DNA of 38,157 nt. Source: Candidatus Hadarchaeum sp. Its GTDB lineage: Archaea > Hadarchaeota > Hadarchaeia > Hadarchaeales > Hadarchaeaceae. Shown here piece after piece: positions 36,445 to 38,157 of this stretch. Position numbers and translations under genes: made by a program. Below the pieces are notes generated by a model. It was not told the DNA's origin and did not search any database. It saw only the letters and a program-made list of their open reading frames with translations. The stretch lies in contig DYTO01000008.1 of assembly GCA_020725895.1 (NCBI GenBank), positions 1 through 38,157 of the forward strand, in the 5' to 3' direction. Each line of letters begins with the position of its first letter. Position 1 is the first letter of the stretch.

Positions 36445-37677
36445 TCAAAGATGGTATTTCGTCTTGCTCTCGTTTTCCACGATTAGCTTCCCACCGCTTA
36501 TCACTTGGGCAGGGATGTCCTGGTAAGTCAGAGCGCCGTAAACATCTTTCTGGTTCAAGACCACTAAATCCGCACGATTTCCAACTTGGAGCCCGTAATT
36601 TTTCAAGCCCATGACTCTCGCACCGTTTTTGGTTATCATGTCGTAGAGCATCTCCATGTCGGTCAGCGTCGTCGCCCAGAGTAGGTGTGATGCCAAGAAA
36701 GCGACTTCAAGCATGCTGTTCCTACCGTACGGGTAGTATGCGTCCGCTATGTCGTCCTGCCCCAGAGCGACCGGCACGCCCGCCCTCAGCAGGTCCTTGA
36801 CCCTCGCGTGAAGGGGCCCCGTGTGCGGGTCGGAGACAACACCCATCCCTGCCTTCTTCAGAAGAGCGGTGTACTTTTCAAAGTAAGGTCCGGGGTAGAG
36901 CTGCATCGCCCGCGCGTGGCAAGCCTCAACGCGTCCAATCCACTTCTCCTTGATTGCCTTTACGGCCAGCATCTCGGTCGTCTTCAGGGTTGCGTCGCCG
37001 GCATCGTCAGTCAGCATCGCCACGTCCCGGTTGTGGTCCTTAGCAATCTTGAACATCAAATCTATGTGCTTGCGCGCATCATCGTCAGTATACTCGATCC
37101 ACGGGATGCCGCCGACGACATCCGCGCCCATCTCAACGGCCTTCCTGACGAGCTCCTCGCTGCCCGGGTCCCTGACGACACCGTCCTGCGGGAAAGCCAC
37201 AACCTGTATTTCTGCCACGCCCCTGAACTCGTTCTTCAGCTTCAGGATTGCCTTTATCCCTTCGAGTTTCGCTTTCGTGTCGGTGTCGACGAACGCCCGG
37301 TAATAAAGGGTGCCGTGCTTGAGCCCAAGGAGGAGCGCCCTCTTAGCGTTTTCATAGATCCAGCTTTCATGATATTTCTTCTTTACCATCGAGGCCAGTT
37401 CGATAGCGACCATCGCGGTGCCCATCTCAGGCGTCTGGTACATCTTCAGGGCCTCTTCGCCGACCATCTGCAAAGTGTAGACCTTACAAAGGTGCATGTG
37501 CGGGTTCACGTAGGGCCCTGTGACAAGGTTGCCCTTGGCATCGATATCTCTCGCGCCATTCCCCACCTTTTTTGAAATCTTCGATATCACTCCTTTCGTT
37601 ATCCCAATATCTAGTGTTTTATCGGGGTGCTCGCGCGTTTTCGCGTTTTTCACCACAAGATCAAATTTCTCAACCAT
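36445..37677 (-). CDS. Cytosine deaminase-like amidohydrolase with atypical active site
   Basis: 'GPYVNPHMHLCKVYT' (HxH), 'VEACHARAM', 'ALGQDDIADAYYPYGRNSMLEVAFLASHL'. The usual HxDE motif is replaced by LTDD. Confidence 0.78.
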   Translation of the reverse strand: MVEKFDLVVKNAKTREHPDKTLDIGITKGVISKISKKVGNGARDIDAKGNLVTGPYVNPHMHLCKVYTLQMVGEEALKMYQTPEMGTAMVAIELASMVKKKYHESWIYENAKRALLLGLKHGTLYYRAFVDTDTKAKLEGIKAILKLKNEFRGVAEIQVVAFPQDGVVRDPGSEELVRKAVEMGADVVGGIPWIEYTDDDARKHIDLMFKIAKDHNRDVAMLTDDAGDATLKTTEMLAVKAIKEKWIGRVEACHARAMQLYPGPYFEKYTALLKKAGMGVVSDPHTGPLHARVKDLLRAGVPVALGQDDIADAYYPYGRNSMLEVAFLASHLLWATTLTDMEMLYDMITKNGARVMGLKNYGLQVGNRADLVVLNQKDVYGALTYQDIPAQVISGGKLIVENESKTKYHL

Positions 37678-37728
37678 TCAAACCCTCAAAAATTAACAAT
37701 CCTGAATATATGAAGATATCCCACGGAG

Positions 37729-38154
37729 TTATTTCTTCCAAAGGGCGAGCCCGGTGGTCTTGTCCTCTGCCCGCTCCAATCTCGGCCCCACAAGTTCCTG
37801 GAGGTGGAGTTCTGCCGCGAAAACCGTCCCTTCCAGCATATGCCCCGCCTTCGTGTTTGCGTGCTCGTCCGCGAGAACGGCGTGTGCGTGCACAAAGGGC
37901 GAATTTTTGTAAATAGAGACGTTCCCTATGCAGCTGGCTATCTCGTGCGCCCCCTGAATCTCAATCACGCGATATTCCTTTTTGCGTTGGTCGTAGTACG
38001 CTATTTTTGCCCTCTGGAGCGCTCCGACCAGGGTGAAAGTTGCCATTTGGATCTTGTTGTTGGCCGCAAAATCCGTGATTTCTTTTATCACGTCTGACTT
38101 GTGCGCTAGCCTGACCAAAAAAACCCGCCCCGTCTTGTACTCTTCACTAGTCAT
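37729..38154 (-). CDS. PPC/DUF296 domain protein
   Basis: 'RVFLVRLAHKSDVIKEITDFAANNKIQMATFTLVGALQRAKIAYYD', 'PFVHAHAVLADEHANTKAGHMLEGTVFAAELHLQEL'. Near the window edge, so the 5' end is not fully verifiable. Confidence 0.87.
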   Translation of the reverse strand: MTSEEYKTGRVFLVRLAHKSDVIKEITDFAANNKIQMATFTLVGALQRAKIAYYDQRKKEYRVIEIQGAHEIASCIGNVSIYKNSPFVHAHAVLADEHANTKAGHMLEGTVFAAELHLQELVGPRLERAEDKTTGLALWKK

Positions 38155-38157
38155 TTT

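Noticed and set aside
1-38157. tRNA genes, rRNA, CRISPR arrays, transposases, integrase or defence islands
   Set aside because: None recognised on reading either strand: no repeat-spacer periodicity, no tRNA T-arm/acceptor patterns and no mobile-element proteins in the translations. A tRNAscan/CRISPR search was not possible here.

Overview
The window looks archaeal. It carries a diadenylate cyclase of the archaeal DacZ type, archaeal-type phosphoglycerate mutase (ApgM), TiaS, a RecJ-like DHH protein, an ATP-dependent DNA ligase, QueC and ADP-forming acyl-CoA synthetase alpha. Genes are densely packed on both strands and mostly housekeeping or amino-acid/sulfur metabolism: fumarase, IorAB, AcdA, GDH, a DUF39/NIL-ferredoxin/UPF0280 homocysteine-biosynthesis cluster, an MTA/SAH-deaminase-like amidohydrolase, a nucleoside phosphorylase, MtnA, GcvT and TrpB2. 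Three large secreted or membrane-anchored proteins are also present. I saw no tRNA, rRNA, CRISPR array or transposon. Observations most worth following up: (1) a 48-aa Cys-rich ORF missing from the ORF track, divergent from a Cys-containing PadR regulator, with two matching inverted-repeat operators around a shared palindromic TATA box; (2) a membrane-protein gene whose reading frame is interrupted by an in-frame TAG between an SD-preceded N-terminus and its first TM helix; (3) a candidate C/D-box sRNA in a convergent intergenic gap; (4) strong enrichment of Glu-Asn/Asp-Asn dipeptides in the three surface proteins; (5) a MoaD/ThiS-like protein without the C-terminal GG; (6) a CodA-like amidohydrolase that appears to lack a metal-binding His. 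Product calls come from recognising motifs in the translations. No database search was run.
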